Shown here piece by piece: positions 16,096 through 24,455 of a DNA stretch of 64,000 nucleotides; the first letter of the stretch is position 1, and each line of letters opens with the position of its first letter. The translations under genes and the position numbers were made by a program. This DNA is from an uncultured Bacillota bacterium (GTDB lineage: Bacteria; Bacillota; Clostridia; Christensenellales; QAND01). The stretch covers positions 124,001 to 188,000 of the forward strand of contig CAJJKN010000002.1 in the NCBI GenBank assembly GCA_905188085.1. Reading direction: 5' to 3'. The notes under the pieces are model-generated. The model had not been told where the DNA came from. It searched no databases and saw only the letters and a list, made by a program, of their open reading frames with translations.

Positions 16096-17441
16096 AAACA
16101 CTGTATTTTGATTGTTTTGCCGGGATCAGCGGGGATATGACGATAGGCGCTCTGCTGGATTTGGGGCTGGATCCTGCCTATCTGCAAGAGGAACTTGCCA
16201 AACTGGGCCTTTCGGACGAATATGAACTGCATATTGAGAAAAAAGCAAAATGGGGTATCACGGGGACGGATGTGCATGTGCATTTAACCAAAGAGCATGA
16301 CCCACATGAACATTTGGAACACGACCATGTGCATGACCATACCCATACGCACGATCACGAGCATGGGCATGATCACAGCCATGATCACGAACATCCTCAT
16401 CCCCATGAACATGATCACGAGCACGAACACAGCCATGACCACGGACATACGCATGAACATACGCATGAAATGGATCATGAACATGCGCACCGCATGGCCC
16501 GCGGCTATGGGCAGATTGTAGAGATCATTGAAAACAGCGGCATTACCGCAGGCGCAAAGGACAGAGCGAAAAAGATTTTCCATGCCATTGCCGAAGCGGA
16601 AGCGGCCGTGCACGGAAACCCGATTGAACAGGTGCATTTCCATGAAGTGGGCGCAACGGACGCCATTGTGGATATTGTGGGCAGTGCGATTTTGCTGGAT
16701 AAATTGGGCGTTGAAAAAATTATTTGCTCGCCGATTCATGTGGGCAGCGGGATGGCGCGTGCAGCACACGGCGTATTTGGCGTGCCGGCGCCTGCCACGG
16801 CGTTGATCTTAAAAGGAAAGCCTATCTACCAAACGGAGGTAAAAGGGGAATTGTGCACGCCGACGGGCGCTGCTATTGCGGCGGCGATGGCGGATGAATT
16901 TGGACCGATGCCGGCGATGGAGACAGAAAGCGTGGGCCATGGGCTGGGCAAAAAGGATTTCGGTATTTTGAATTTTCTGCGTGTGTTCTGGGGCGAAACA
17001 CAGGGCAAACAAAACGAAGTTTGCGTTTCCGAAGTGAACCTGGATGATATGACGCCGGAGGCGATTGCCTATGCGGAAGATTGCCTGTGGCAAGCGGAGG
17101 CGCTGGATGTTTGGACGGAGCCGATCTATATGAAAAAAGGACGGCTGGCCACCAAGCTGTGCGTATTGTACGCGCCGGAAAACACTGAGATTGTGCCGGC
17201 GCTGTTGAAAAATACATCGACGTTGGGCGTGAGAACGCAAAAAATGCAGCGCACGATTTTGGAACGGCAGACGGAAACGACGGAAACCGCGTATGGGCCG
17301 ATTCAAATTAAATGGGCGGTGCGCGGCGATAAAAAGACAGCAAAACCTGAATATGACGATGTGCAAAAAGCGGCGCGGCAGGCGGGCGTTTCGTTTGAAA
17401 CGGTCTGGCAGGCGGCTTTGAATGCGACAAAGAAAGGGTGA
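16092..17441 (+). CDS. larC: Nickel insertase LarC with a long histidine-rich tract
   Basis: LarC performs the CTP-dependent insertion of nickel into the pincer nucleotide. The 449-residue protein is one continuous frame; in Lactobacillus plantarum the gene is split and read through by ribosomal frameshifting. It starts with the family motif LYFDCFAGISGDM and contains VHFHEVGATDAIVDI. Between about residues 62 and 133 lie 33 histidines, mostly alternating with Asp, Glu, Thr or Ser, a likely nickel store or delivery loop. No larA (lactate racemase) lies in the window, so the cofactor serves an enzyme encoded elsewhere. purE follows after 10 bases. Confidence 0.95.
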   Translation: MKTLYFDCFAGISGDMTIGALLDLGLDPAYLQEELAKLGLSDEYELHIEKKAKWGITGTDVHVHLTKEHDPHEHLEHDHVHDHTHTHDHEHGHDHSHDHEHPHPHEHDHEHEHSHDHGHTHEHTHEMDHEHAHRMARGYGQIVEIIENSGITAGAKDRAKKIFHAIAEAEAAVHGNPIEQVHFHEVGATDAIVDIVGSAILLDKLGVEKIICSPIHVGSGMARAAHGVFGVPAPATALILKGKPIYQTEVKGELCTPTGAAIAAAMADEFGPMPAMETESVGHGLGKKDFGILNFLRVFWGETQGKQNEVCVSEVNLDDMTPEAIAYAEDCLWQAEALDVWTEPIYMKKGRLATKLCVLYAPENTEIVPALLKNTSTLGVRTQKMQRTILERQTETTETAYGPIQIKWAVRGDKKTAKPEYDDVQKAARQAGVSFETVWQAALNATKKG

Positions 17442-17451
17442 AGGTAAGCAC

Positions 17452-17949
17452 ATGGCAAAAGCAGCGGTGATCATGGGAAGCGACAGCGACTGGAACGTGA
17501 TGCAAAACGCGGTAAAAACCTTGAAAAGCTTTGGAATTGAGGTGGAAACGCACATTATGAGCGCACACCGTACCCCGGAAAAGGCAGCGGATTTTGCGCA
17601 AAAGGCATATGAAAACGGCTTTGGCGTTATCATTGCAGCGGCGGGGAAGGCGGCGCACCTAGCCGGTGTTTTGGCCGGGCATACCATTTTGCCGGTGATC
17701 GGGGTGCCCCTTTGCAGCGGAGGATTGGGCGGCATGGATGCGCTTCTGGCTACGGTGCAGATGCCGCCGGGCATTCCGGTGGCCACTATGGCGGTGGATG
17801 GCGCAAAAAACGCGGCACTGATGGCTGTGCAGATCTTGGCGGGGGCAGAGCCCGCTTTGTGGGACAAGCTGGCCGCCTATAAAAAGGAAATGGCGGAAGG
17901 TGTGGCGGCAAAGGACGAAAAAATACAGCAGTTGGCCGCTGAATTATAA
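17452..17949 (+). CDS. purE: N5-carboxyaminoimidazole ribonucleotide mutase PurE
   Basis: PurE converts N5-CAIR to CAIR in purine synthesis. The 165-residue product has the class I features GSDSDW, MSAHRTPE and AAGKAAHLAGVLAGHT, with the active-site histidines in the last two. ATG 17452 is favoured by the aaggtaag ribosome site; an earlier in-frame ATG overlaps the end of larC. It opens the purine block joined to the lar genes. PurK, which makes N5-CAIR, is not in the window. Confidence 0.95.
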   Translation: MAKAAVIMGSDSDWNVMQNAVKTLKSFGIEVETHIMSAHRTPEKAADFAQKAYENGFGVIIAAAGKAAHLAGVLAGHTILPVIGVPLCSGGLGGMDALLATVQMPPGIPVATMAVDGAKNAALMAVQILAGAEPALWDKLAAYKKEMAEGVAAKDEKIQQLAAEL

Positions 17950-17968
17950 TTTTTAGGAGGCAATAGGG

Positions 17969-19000
17969 ATGGCAAAAGCATATGCAGAGGCGGGCGTAAA
18001 CGTAGAAGCGGGATATGACGTAGTTCGTAAAATTAAAAACATGGCCGCGCAAACCTTTGACAGCAACGTATTGAACGGACTGGGCAGCTTTGGCGGGTTC
18101 TATTCCATAGAAAATGCGCGCACCATGCGCAAACCTGTACTGGTCTCCGGAACGGACGGCGTGGGTACAAAGCTGAGACTAGCCATGCTACTGAATAAAC
18201 ACGACACCATCGGGATTGACTGTGTGGCCATGTGTGTAAACGACATTGCCTGCCATGCGGCAAAACCGTTGTTTTTCCTGGATTACTTGGCGGTTGGCAA
18301 ATTGGAGCCGGACAAAGCAGCCAAGATTGTATCCGGCGTGGCGGAAGGATGCCGGCAGGCGGGCTGTGCGTTGATCGGCGGCGAAACGGCGGAAATGCCG
18401 GGCTTTTATGCCAAGGACGATTATGATTTGGCCGGCTTTGCCGTGGGGTTGGTGGATCAGGCGGACGTGATAGACGGAAGCCGCATTCAAACCGGTGATA
18501 CGCTGATCGGCCTGGCCTCTTCCGGCGCGCACAGCAACGGCTATTCGCTGATTCGCAAGATCTTTTCCATGACGGAGGATTCTTTATCCCAATGGATTGA
18601 ATCCATGCATTGCACGCTGGGAGAAGCGCTGCTGCGTCCGACACGCATTTATGTAAACGCCGTGCAGGCCATTACCAAAGCGGCGGATGTGAAAGGCATT
18701 GCGCACATCACCGGCGGCGGGTTTATTGAAAATGTGCCGCGCATCATGCCGGACGGCCTGTGTGCGCGAATTGACCTTACCGCCTGGCCCATGCCGCCGT
18801 TGTTTACCTTAATGCAACAAACAGGCGGACTGGATTGGATGGAAATGTATAACATTTTCAATATGGGCATCGGCATGGTGATGGCCGTGAATCCCAATAT
18901 GGCGGATAAGGCGCTGGAGGCGGCCCGCCAGGCCGGGGAAACCGCCTATATCATCGGCGATGTCGTGCAGGGCGAAGAGAAGGTGCAGCTGCTGAAATGA
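17969..19000 (+). CDS. purM: Phosphoribosylformylglycinamidine cyclo-ligase (AIR synthetase)
   Basis: PurM closes the imidazole ring, FGAM + ATP to AIR. The 343-residue protein has the PurM/PurL superfamily motifs: VSGTDGVGTKLRLA, DCVAMCVNDI, LIGGETAEMPGFY and HITGGGFIEN. A full aggagg ribosome site lies before the ATG. It overlaps purN by four bases. The order purM-purN-purH-purD is the standard Firmicutes order, here without purC, purL, purQ and purF. Confidence 0.97.
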   Translation: MAKAYAEAGVNVEAGYDVVRKIKNMAAQTFDSNVLNGLGSFGGFYSIENARTMRKPVLVSGTDGVGTKLRLAMLLNKHDTIGIDCVAMCVNDIACHAAKPLFFLDYLAVGKLEPDKAAKIVSGVAEGCRQAGCALIGGETAEMPGFYAKDDYDLAGFAVGLVDQADVIDGSRIQTGDTLIGLASSGAHSNGYSLIRKIFSMTEDSLSQWIESMHCTLGEALLRPTRIYVNAVQAITKAADVKGIAHITGGGFIENVPRIMPDGLCARIDLTAWPMPPLFTLMQQTGGLDWMEMYNIFNMGIGMVMAVNPNMADKALEAARQAGETAYIIGDVVQGEEKVQLLK

Positions 19001-19629
19001 TGAATATTTGTGTATTGGTCTCCGGCGGAGGCACAAACCTGCAAAGCTTGATAGATGCAGTGGAAAGCGGTGAGATTAAAGCAAAGATCTCCGGTGTGAT
19101 TTCCAGTAAGCCCGGCGTTTATGCCCTGGAAAGGGCGGGAAAACACGGCATTCCCTCCTGTGTGATTTCAAGAAAAGACTATGAAACTAAGCAGGCGTTT
19201 GATCAGGCGATTTTAGAGGCGTTGTCTGCCTACCGGGCGGATTTAATCGTATTGGCGGGCTATTTGGCGATTTTGGGAGAAAATGTGATTCATGCATATC
19301 CCAACCGCATTATCAACATTCATCCGGCGCTGCTGCCGTCTTTTGGCGGCAAAGGCTATTATGGGCTGCGCGTACATGAGGCGGTGCTCTCTGCCGGCGT
19401 AAAACTGACGGGCGCTACGGTACATTTTGTGGATGAGGGCACGGATACCGGGCCGATTATCATGCAAAAGGCCGTGGAGGTGCTGCCGACGGATACACCG
19501 GAAGAATTACAGGCTCGTGTGTTAAAACAGGCAGAGCATATTATTTTGCCAAAAGTGGTTCGGTTGTTGACAGAAGGCAAGATCCATATGAAGGAACAAA
19601 AGGTATTTGTGGAGGAGAATGGGCAATGA
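18997..19629 (+). CDS. purN: Phosphoribosylglycinamide formyltransferase PurN
   Basis: PurN transfers the formyl group of 10-formyl-tetrahydrofolate to GAR. The 210-residue protein has the N-terminal GGGTNLQ phosphate loop, the INIHPALLPSF motif with the catalytic Asn and His, and DEGTDTGPI with the catalytic Asp. It overlaps purM at the start and purH at the stop by four bases each, so all three are coupled. Confidence 0.97.
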   Translation: MMNICVLVSGGGTNLQSLIDAVESGEIKAKISGVISSKPGVYALERAGKHGIPSCVISRKDYETKQAFDQAILEALSAYRADLIVLAGYLAILGENVIHAYPNRIINIHPALLPSFGGKGYYGLRVHEAVLSAGVKLTGATVHFVDEGTDTGPIIMQKAVEVLPTDTPEELQARVLKQAEHIILPKVVRLLTEGKIHMKEQKVFVEENGQ

Positions 19630-21173
19630 AAAGAAGAGCATTTTTAAGCGTTTCAGATAAAACCGGTTTAATTCCTTTTGCCGAGGGCCTGGTGGAATGC
19701 GGGTTTGAACTGGTGAGCACCGGCGGCACGGAAAAAGCGCTGAAACAGGCAGGCGTGCCTGTTACAAACGTCAGCGAGATTACGGGCTTTCCGGAATGTT
19801 TGGACGGCCGGGTAAAAACGCTGCACCCGATGGTGCATGCCGGCATTTTGGCCATGAGAGACAATCCGGCGCATATGGATCAGATTCACGCGCTGGGCGT
19901 GGTGCCGATTGATGTGGTATGCGTGAACCTGTATCCGTTCAAACAGACCATGCTCAAACCCGGGGTTACATTTGAAGAATGTATTGAAAATATCGATATC
20001 GGCGGCCCCAGCATGCTGCGTGCTGCGGCGAAAAACCATAAAGATGTGGCGGTTGTGGTGGATGCGGCGGATTATCAGACCGTGCTCAACGAATTGAAAG
20101 AGACCGGCGAAGTATGTTATCAAACCAAACTGGCGCTTTGCCTGAAGGTATTTGAACACACCGCGGCTTATGACGCGATGATTGCCGATTATCTGCGCCG
20201 GCAAACCAAGGCCGGGCTGCCGGATCAGTTTACCATGACGTATGAAAAGGTGCAGGATATGCGCTACGGAGAAAATCCGCACCAAAAAGCGATGTTTTAT
20301 AAAGAGGTGGATGCTTCGCCGGCCACTTTGCCGATGGCTAAACAGCTCAACGGCAAAGAACTGTCGTATAACAACATCAACGACACCAACGGCGCACTGG
20401 AATTGCTGCGCGAATTTAGAAACGATAAAGAACATGTGGCGGTTGTGGGCGTAAAACATGCCAACCCCTGCGGTGTGGCGCTGGCAAAGACAACGGCGGA
20501 AGCGTATGTAAAAGCGTATGAAGCGGATCCTGTTTCGCTGTTTGGCGGCATTGTGGTGACCAATGGAGAAGTGGACGAAGTAGCGGCCAAGGAAATGACA
20601 AAGATTTTCCTGGAAATCATCGTGGCACCGTCCTATACGTCGCAGGCGCTGGAAGTGCTTTGCAAAAAGAAAAACCTGCGCGTTTTGGAATTGCCGGGCA
20701 TTTGCGATGAACTGCCGAAAACAATGTATGATATGAAAAAAGTGATGGGCGGCCTTTTGGTGCAGGAATTTAACCGGGGCGAAATCGGAGAAATGAGTGT
20801 GCCGACAAAACGCAAGCCATCAGAAAAGGAAATGGAGGATTTGTTGTTTGCCTGGAAATTGGTAAAGCATACAAAATCCAACGCCATTACCATTGCAAAA
20901 GACAATGTGAGCTGCGGCATCGGGCCGGGGCAGGTAAACCGTATTTGGGCGGCGCAGCAGGCGATCGAGCATGCCGGGGCGCGCGTGAAAGGTGCAGTGA
21001 TGGCGTCGGATGCGTTCTTCCCGTTTGATGATTGCGTAAAAGCGGCGGGCGAAGCCGGCATAACGGCGATCATCCAGCCCGGCGGCAGCATTCGCGATGA
21101 AGACAGCATCAAGGCGTGCGATGAAATGGGCATTGCCATGGTGTTTACCGGAATGCGGCATTTCAAACATTAA
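19626..21173 (+). CDS. purH: Bifunctional AICAR transformylase / IMP cyclohydrolase
   Basis: PurH carries out the last two steps to IMP. The 515-residue protein has the N-terminal cyclohydrolase domain (SVSDKTG, STGGT, DGRVKTLHP) and the C-terminal transformylase domain with KHANPCG and the end motif GGSIRDEDSI. The length is the family norm. It overlaps purN by four bases, and purD follows after 15 bases with its own ribosome site. Confidence 0.97.
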   Translation: MKRRAFLSVSDKTGLIPFAEGLVECGFELVSTGGTEKALKQAGVPVTNVSEITGFPECLDGRVKTLHPMVHAGILAMRDNPAHMDQIHALGVVPIDVVCVNLYPFKQTMLKPGVTFEECIENIDIGGPSMLRAAAKNHKDVAVVVDAADYQTVLNELKETGEVCYQTKLALCLKVFEHTAAYDAMIADYLRRQTKAGLPDQFTMTYEKVQDMRYGENPHQKAMFYKEVDASPATLPMAKQLNGKELSYNNINDTNGALELLREFRNDKEHVAVVGVKHANPCGVALAKTTAEAYVKAYEADPVSLFGGIVVTNGEVDEVAAKEMTKIFLEIIVAPSYTSQALEVLCKKKNLRVLELPGICDELPKTMYDMKKVMGGLLVQEFNRGEIGEMSVPTKRKPSEKEMEDLLFAWKLVKHTKSNAITIAKDNVSCGIGPGQVNRIWAAQQAIEHAGARVKGAVMASDAFFPFDDCVKAAGEAGITAIIQPGGSIRDEDSIKACDEMGIAMVFTGMRHFKH

Positions 21174-21188
21174 AGGGGGAAAACGCAG

Positions 21189-22439
21189 ATGAAGATTCTT
21201 GTTGTGGGCGGCGGCGGACGTGAGCACGCCATCGTGCAGACCTTGTATAAACAGGGACATACCCTTTGGTGCGCGCCCGGCAACGGCGGCATTTCGCAGA
21301 TGGCAACCTGTGTGCCCATCAAAGCCACGGCGGTGGACGAGATGGTGTGCTATGCAGAAAAAGAGGGGTTTGATCTGGTGGTCGTAGCGCCGGACGATCC
21401 GTTGGCCATGGGCATGGTGGATAAGCTTAACGAAAAGGGCATCAAGGCTTTTGGCCCATGCGCGGCAGCGGCCCAGATTGAAGCCAGCAAAGCGTTTACC
21501 AAAGAGTTGCTGGCCAAATATAACATTCCGACAGGCGGATTTTCCGTTTGTGATTCGGCGGCAAAAGCATATGAAATTTTGGAACATCACAGCTTGCCCG
21601 TGGTGGTAAAGGCGGATGGTTTGGCGCTGGGGAAAGGCGTATACATCTGCCAAACGTTGGAACAGGCAAAGCAGGCGGTTTCCGAAATTATGGAGGATCA
21701 TCTGTTTGGCGAAGCGGGCTCCAAGGTGCTGATCGAAGAATTTTTAACCGGCCCGGAAGTATCGTTTTTGTGCTTCTGCGACGGCGTGCACATTGCTCCG
21801 ATGCCGGCAGCGCAAGACCATAAGCGCGCTTATGACGGCGACAAAGGCCCGAATACGGGCGGCATGGGTGCTTTCTGCCCGACGCCTACGTTTACCGAAG
21901 AATTGAAAGAGCAAGTGATTCAAACCATTGTGCTGCCCACGGTGCGTGCAATGGAAAAAGAGGGCAGGCCCTTTAAAGGGGTGCTGTATTGCGGGCTGAT
22001 GCTAACGCCGGACGGGCCGAAGGTGCTGGAATACAACGCGCGCTTTGGCGACCCGGAAACGCAGGCGATTTTGCCGCTTTTGAAAAGCGATCTGGCGGAA
22101 ATTTTCCTGGCCACGATCGACGGCACGTTGGATAGCTTAAACATCGAATGGGAAGACAGCGCGGCGGTTTGCATTGTGCTGGCTTCCGGCGGATACCCGA
22201 AAAAATACCGGAGCGGGTATGAAATCGACGGCTTGACGGCTTGCGAGGAAACGGGCGCGCTGGTGTATCACGCGGGCACAAAAGAAGAAAACGGCCGGTT
22301 TTATACCGCGGGCGGACGTGTGCTTGGCGTGGTGCAAAAGGGGAAAACCTTAAAAGACGCCATAGCTGCGGGATATGAATCTGTAAAGGCCATTCATTTT
22401 CAAGATATGCATTACAGAAAAGATATTGGGGTCAAATAA
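21189..22439 (+). CDS. purD: Phosphoribosylamine-glycine ligase PurD
   Basis: PurD ligates glycine to phosphoribosylamine to give GAR. The 416-residue ATP-grasp protein starts KILVVGGGGREHAI and carries VVKADGLALGKGV, the ATP-binding segment, and GGMGAFCPTP. Its stop is overlapped by the stem of a strong terminator, so this ends the lar-pur operon. Confidence 0.97.
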   Translation: MKILVVGGGGREHAIVQTLYKQGHTLWCAPGNGGISQMATCVPIKATAVDEMVCYAEKEGFDLVVVAPDDPLAMGMVDKLNEKGIKAFGPCAAAAQIEASKAFTKELLAKYNIPTGGFSVCDSAAKAYEILEHHSLPVVVKADGLALGKGVYICQTLEQAKQAVSEIMEDHLFGEAGSKVLIEEFLTGPEVSFLCFCDGVHIAPMPAAQDHKRAYDGDKGPNTGGMGAFCPTPTFTEELKEQVIQTIVLPTVRAMEKEGRPFKGVLYCGLMLTPDGPKVLEYNARFGDPETQAILPLLKSDLAEIFLATIDGTLDSLNIEWEDSAAVCIVLASGGYPKKYRSGYEIDGLTACEETGALVYHAGTKEENGRFYTAGGRVLGVVQKGKTLKDAIAAGYESVKAIHFQDMHYRKDIGVK

Positions 22440-22466
22440 AAAGAGCCGAAAGGCTCTTTTTTCTTT
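22438..22466 (+). terminator. Intrinsic terminator after purD
   Basis: AAAAAGAGCC (22438-22447) and GGCTCTTTTT (22452-22461) enclose a GAAA loop, followed by more T residues. The stem overlaps the purD stop codon. Confidence 0.92.
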
Positions 22467-22622
22467 TTGTTTTGTAAAAGCAAATAAGTTCCATTGCCGA
22501 GGAAAATGAGTATATAAAAAGCAGAGAAAGGGCATGCTTATCTTTGATATAGGCGGTGCTTTTTTATGAAATGCCGCATATTAAGATACAAAACGGACCG
22601 GCCGGAAAGTATAAAAAACGGG

Positions 22623-22656
22623 CAGAAAAAATAAAAAGCCCCGGCCAAGGCCGGGG
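22623..22656 (-). terminator. Intrinsic terminator of the DUF4364 gene
   Basis: CCCCGGCC and GGCCGGGG (22639-22646, 22649-22656) form a very stable stem with a 2-base centre. On the minus strand it runs into a T-rich tract. It lies six bases past the minus-strand stop codon. Confidence 0.85.
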
Positions 22657-22661
22657 GGATA

Positions 22662-23189
22662 TCAATCGGAAGTGGTTTGCTGCGTTTCTATATTGGCATA
22701 GAGGGCGGCATAGGTGGCTTTGGCGTTGCCGGGCCAGGCATCGCAAAGCTGCTGGGCCTGCGTTAAGGTGGAAACATAGGTGCGCACCTCCATCACGGTA
22801 AAGCCCTTTTCCAAAATGCGCAGGTATACAACGTATTGGTTTTGATCCAGCTTTTGATAGCTGGCCGCATATTCGGAGGTGATGCGCGCTTTTTTGGCCA
22901 GCGCTGCTGCCAAACGATCCAGCTGTTTACGGTTATGCAAAGGAATTTCCTTTTCAAAAACGGAGAGAATCTGCCGCCCCTTTTCTAAAATGGCGATGCG
23001 GCGGTTGCTGTCTATCCCATAGCGATAGCCGACAAGCTGCTGATCAACCAATTCATTCAGCGCCAACTGAAAATCAAAATAGGGAAGCCAATCCACGCAG
23101 GCCTCCACCAGCTCTTCATAGCGGGCCGGCGTGTCCGCCTTATCGATGAGATATAAAAGCTGTAATTTTCCTTTGGGTAACGGCGTCAT
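22662..23189 (-). CDS. DUF4364 family protein
   Basis: A 175-residue cytosolic protein that fits the DUF4364 family, widespread in Clostridia and of unknown function. The N-terminal half (LLYLIDKADTPARYEELVE, then LALNELVDQQLVGYR) looks like a winged-helix DNA-binding fold. The C-terminal half is a mixed alpha/beta domain. No catalytic motif is visible. It is a single-gene transcript with its own ribosome site (gggagg) and terminator, sitting between the purine operon and the tRNA block. Confidence 0.75.
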   Translation of the reverse strand: MTPLPKGKLQLLYLIDKADTPARYEELVEACVDWLPYFDFQLALNELVDQQLVGYRYGIDSNRRIAILEKGRQILSVFEKEIPLHNRKQLDRLAAALAKKARITSEYAASYQKLDQNQYVVYLRILEKGFTVMEVRTYVSTLTQAQQLCDAWPGNAKATYAALYANIETQQTTSD

Positions 23190-23264
23190 ACAATCCCTCC
23201 CGATGCCTTGCTGTTTCTATCATACCATCGCATTGCTGCGTATGGCAATGCTGTTAAAAAAAGC

Positions 23265-23292
23265 TTGCAAAAATTTTAAAAGTCGGTATAAT
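23265..23292 (+). promoter_or_regulatory. Promoter of the tRNA-Val / 6S RNA unit
   Basis: TTGCAA (23265-23270) and a perfect TATAAT (23287-23292) are 16 bases apart, about 18 bases before the mature tRNA-Val 5' end. Confidence 0.8.
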
Positions 23293-23310
23293 AGATATTG
23301 CATTTGAAAC

Positions 23311-23386
23311 GGGCGGTTAGCTCAGTTGGTAGAGCATCACGTTGACATCGTGGAGGTCGCTGGTTCGAGTCCAGTATCGCCCACCA
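23311..23386 (+). tRNA. tRNA-Val (anticodon GAC)
   Basis: A full cloverleaf: acceptor GGGCGGT paired with ATCGCCC, a D-arm AGCTCAGTTGGTAGAGC, an anticodon arm with loop TTGACAT (anticodon 23344-23346), and TTCGAGT in the T-loop. CCA is encoded. It reads GUC and GUU codons. A further structured RNA begins only about five bases downstream with no promoter or terminator between. Confidence 0.96.
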
Positions 23387-23391
23387 ACTTG

Positions 23392-23574
23392 TTTCCTGTG
23401 GTGTGCGTGATGTTTCCTGTTATAAACCCACAGTTTTACATTGGGAATTCGTGTTCTCGTTGGAGTACGCCAGGCCGGCCACGGTTAAGCTGGATCGCGG
23501 AAAAAGACAGATAGAATACCCACCTGCCGAGCAATGGCGGGTTAAAAACTGGGAGACAAACGGCACTATGGGAG
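23392..23574 (+). ncRNA. ssrS: Probable 6S RNA
   Basis: This stretch folds like 6S RNA, which mimics an open promoter and binds sigma-A RNA polymerase. An 11-base closing stem joins TCCTGTGGTGT (23394-23404) with GCACTATGGGA (23563-23573), using G-U pairs. A second stem joins CCC plus AGTTTT (23427-23437) with AAAACT plus GGG (23545-23553). The large central bubble carries on its 3' side a hairpin ACCTGCC/GGCGGGT (loop gagcaat). I also recall the segments AATACCCACC and GGGAGACAAACGGCA from Firmicutes 6S RNAs. It lacks a separate promoter and probably matures from the tRNA-Val transcript. Confidence 0.78.
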
Positions 23575-23575
23575 C

Positions 23576-23604
23576 TTGACTTTTTCAAACACATATGATA
23601 TAAT
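23576..23604 (+). promoter_or_regulatory. Promoter of tRNA-Gln
   Basis: TTGACT (23576-23581) and TATAAT (23599-23604) with a 17-base spacer, ten bases before the tRNA. The -35 starts two bases after the end of the 6S closing stem. Confidence 0.85.
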
Positions 23605-23614
23605 TAGTAATCAT

Positions 23615-23688
23615 AGCGGAATGGTGTAACGGCAGCACCTGCGACTCTGACTCGTATTGTCTAGGTTCGAATCCTAGTTCCGCTGCCA
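23615..23688 (+). tRNA. tRNA-Gln (anticodon CTG)
   Basis: The acceptor AGCGGAA pairs with TTCCGCT, with discriminator G and encoded CCA. The anticodon loop is CTCTGAC with CTG at 23647-23649, and the T-loop contains TTCGAAT. It reads only CAG, so a TTG-anticodon tRNA-Gln must exist elsewhere. It borders the AT-rich accessory segment. Confidence 0.95.
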
Positions 23689-23714
23689 AGGAGCATGAAG
23701 ATGCTCCTTTTTCT
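23689..23714 (+). terminator. Terminator after tRNA-Gln
   Basis: AGGAGCAT (23689-23696) and ATGCTCCT (23701-23708) enclose GAAG and are followed by TTTTTC. Confidence 0.9.
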
Positions 23715-24440
23715 TTTACCCGTAAACGATCGTTTTTTTGTTTTATAGGGAAGAAGCTCTATTGGCAGATGCTTATGCTAAACAAAAGTTTTGACTGCGG
23801 GTATATACAATGCCATACGGTAAGTTTTGCCAATAGATTGTTGGCACTAAGATACGATCAACAAAGGTTTAAGGAAAAAGAAACGTTGCTAAATCTGTTT
23901 ACGACTTTTGAAATTCTTCGTCTTTACCGAAAACAGAGAGTATGATAGGGATGGATTTAAGGAAAAACAAGGTTGCAATGTTTTTAAAAGATATGTGCAA
24001 AACTTCATGCGATAAATATATACATCGCGGTATGAAGTTTGCGGTACTCACAGCTTTGGTGAGCACAACGTATTGTATGATTTAATCAAAATCCTGATCT
24101 GGAAAAGTTGAGAAAACAAAAGAAAATACCTGTATAGCAAGAATTCGGTAAAAGACAGCACATCTATTTTCTAACATAGAGGAATTTTAATGGATATAAA
24201 ATGGACAGAAAATACTCGTCGAAATCATTATGTGTTGTATTATTGACAAAGGAAAGGGGAAATCAGTGATTTTTTGTAAAAAATGCTGTCAAAGCACGAT
24301 TGTTTTATAATATCCCCCAATTATATCAGACGCTTTTTAATGGAGGATGCAACTTTCAGTTAAAGGAGGCAATAAAAATTTGAGAGGATGCATTATTCTA
24401 TGTCCTGACAGCTCACGTAAAAAACGCAGGTATTTAAACC
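23715..24440. other. AT-rich gene-poor start of the accessory segment
   Basis: About 725 AT-rich bases without a convincing gene. The only open frame of note encodes about 48 residues (from ATG 23942) and has no family features. Two successive hairpins stand out: AAACTTCAT-GCGAT with ATCGC-ATGAAGTTT (24000-24040, three-base bulge) and CTCAC/GTGAG just after. A TATAAT-like box and a ribosome-site-like taaaggagg at about 24360 suggest the front of a former gene. No terminal repeats, integrase or insertion sequence was seen. Confidence 0.5.
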
Positions 24441-24455
24441 TATATTTGTATTTTT

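Noticed and set aside
16290..16500. CAT/CAC-rich repeat as a CRISPR or tandem-repeat array
   Set aside because: There are no spaced identical repeats; the periodicity is codon-level and in frame with LarC. No CRISPR array was seen anywhere in the window.
16284..16769. A minus-strand frame rich in Met, Val and Phe opposite the LarC histidine tract
   Set aside because: It is the complement of the CAT/CAC repeat; the repeat explains the open frame.
16092..17441. Programmed frameshift in larC as in Lactobacillus
   Set aside because: Here larC is one uninterrupted frame of 449 codons, so no frameshift is needed.
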